The notes beneath the pieces are model-generated. The model was not told the origin of the DNA and searched no databases. It worked only from the letters and a program-made list of their open reading frames with translations. From contig JAITVR010000112.1 of assembly GCA_031285695.1 (NCBI GenBank), positions 1-5,372 of the forward strand: a DNA stretch of 5,372 bases, written 5' to 3'. The position numbers and the translations under genes are program-made. This document shows positions 4,669 through 5,372 of the stretch, piece after piece; positions within the stretch are counted from its first letter, which is position 1; every line of letters starts with the position of its first letter. The DNA comes from Prevotellaceae bacterium. GTDB taxonomy: Bacteria; Bacteroidota; Bacteroidia; Bacteroidales; UBA932.

Positions 4669-5372
4669 ATGAAATCCACACCACTTACCGATTTGCACAT
4701 TTCGCTTGGCGCAAAAATGGCCGAATTTGCCGGCTACAACATGCCCATAGAGTACAGCGGCATTAGCGATGAGCACCTTTGCGTGTGCCAAAAGCTGGGC
4801 GTTTTTGACGTGAGCCACATGGGCGAATTTTGGGTGCTGGGCAAAAATGCGCTACCCTTCATTCAGCACATTACCAGCAACGATGCTTCAACGCTGCACG
4901 ATGGAAAAGTGCAGTACACCTGCCTTATGCACCCCAACGGCTGCGTGGTGGACGACCTGCTTGTTTACCGCTTCAACGCCGAAAAATATTTACTTGTAGT
5001 CAACGCTTCAAATGCCGATAAAGATTTTGCGGCAGCAAGTAAGTACGCCGAGCAGTTTGGGCTGAAAATCGGCATGGATTTTATCAACGCTTCCGCCGAT
5101 TTTGCGCAGCTGGCCGTGCAGGGCCCGCTTGCGCTGAAGGCCATGCAAAAGTTGTGCGCCGAATCCGTTGAAAATATGGAGTACTACACCTTTAAGGAGG
5201 TGGAATTTGCGGGAATAAAAAACGCCATTTTTTCCACCACCGGCTACACCGGCGCAGGCGGTTGCGAAGTTTACGTGCCGGTAAAAGAAGCAGTAAAGCT
5301 GTGGAATGCGGTAATGGAGGCAGGTAAAGAATTTGGTATTCAACCTATTGGGCTTGGTGCGCGCGACACGCT
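4669..5372 (+). CDS. gcvT: Glycine cleavage system T protein (aminomethyltransferase), 3' partial
   Basis: 234 complete codons are present and the gene continues past the window; family members have about 360 residues. GcvT takes the aminomethyl group from lipoylated GcvH and transfers it to tetrahydrofolate, giving 5,10-methylenetetrahydrofolate and ammonia. The visible part shows FAGYNMPIEY (20-29), DVSHMGEF (47-54), QYT at 82-84, DDLLVYR (95-101) with the expected catalytic/folate-site Asp96, and VVNASN (110-115). TTGYTGAGGCEVYVP (190-204) and GLGARDT (228-234) are also typical. Tyr83, Asp96, Tyr100 and Asn112 appear to fall at the positions described for the Thermotoga maritima enzyme. 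All key motifs present are intact. The ATG at 4669 gives the normal N-terminus, MKSTPLTDLHISLGAKM. There is no Shine-Dalgarno, as usual for the phylum. No gcvH or gcvP lies in the window, so they must be downstream or elsewhere. Confidence 0.96.
   Translation, partial: MKSTPLTDLHISLGAKMAEFAGYNMPIEYSGISDEHLCVCQKLGVFDVSHMGEFWVLGKNALPFIQHITSNDASTLHDGKVQYTCLMHPNGCVVDDLLVYRFNAEKYLLVVNASNADKDFAAASKYAEQFGLKIGMDFINASADFAQLAVQGPLALKAMQKLCAESVENMEYYTFKEVEFAGIKNAIFSTTGYTGAGGCEVYVPVKEAVKLWNAVMEAGKEFGIQPIGLGARDT

Noticed and set aside
5008..5343. 111-residue minus-strand frame opposite gcvT
   Set aside because: gcvT on + has intact family motifs across this interval, so the reverse frame is a shadow.

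Overview
The window looks like a chromosomal segment of a Bacteroidota bacterium, most likely order Bacteroidales. Reasons: possible promoters fit the Bacteroidota TTG...TAnnTTTG pattern, start codons lack Shine-Dalgarno sequences, lysC and lysA are adjacent in the style of this phylum, and the intergenic gaps are filled with repeats of kinds I recall from it. The species cannot be named from the sequence alone.

Layout. (1) 1-156: 3' end of a CinA/PncC-type gene on +. (2) 157-620: a gene-free stretch made almost wholly of repeats. It holds a 35-nt heptad-type repeat, a GTCATTGCGAG palindromic repeat and an AT-rich, inverted-repeat-bounded element of about 222 bp, then a promoter just before the next gene. 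(3) 621-1064: a small stand-alone AraC-type HTH protein on +. (4) 1065-1204: second copy of the same composite repeat, between convergent genes. (5) 3744-1205 on the minus strand: lysC (aspartate kinase) followed by lysA (diaminopimelate decarboxylase), probably one operon, with two inverted heptad repeats between them. (6) 3745-3925: divergent promoter region. (7) 3926-4543: a signal-peptide protein with a charged helical body and a histone-H1-like Lys/Ala/Pro tail, followed by a clear intrinsic terminator. (8) 4616-4668: a short palindrome, then gcvT on +, which runs off the window.

How the genes relate. LysC and LysA carry out the first and last steps of lysine/meso-diaminopimelate biosynthesis. 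LysC has two ACT-type regulatory segments consistent with end-product feedback. GcvT belongs to glycine cleavage and one-carbon metabolism. CinA belongs to pyridine nucleotide salvage. The neighbours look like ordinary housekeeping genes rather than a defence or mobile system.

I found no convincing new multi-gene system. The least explained parts are the repeat architecture (a modular composite repeat seen twice in the same order, 35-nt units abutting stop codons, and a nested inverted-repeat element that may supply part of a promoter) and the secreted protein with a histone-like tail.
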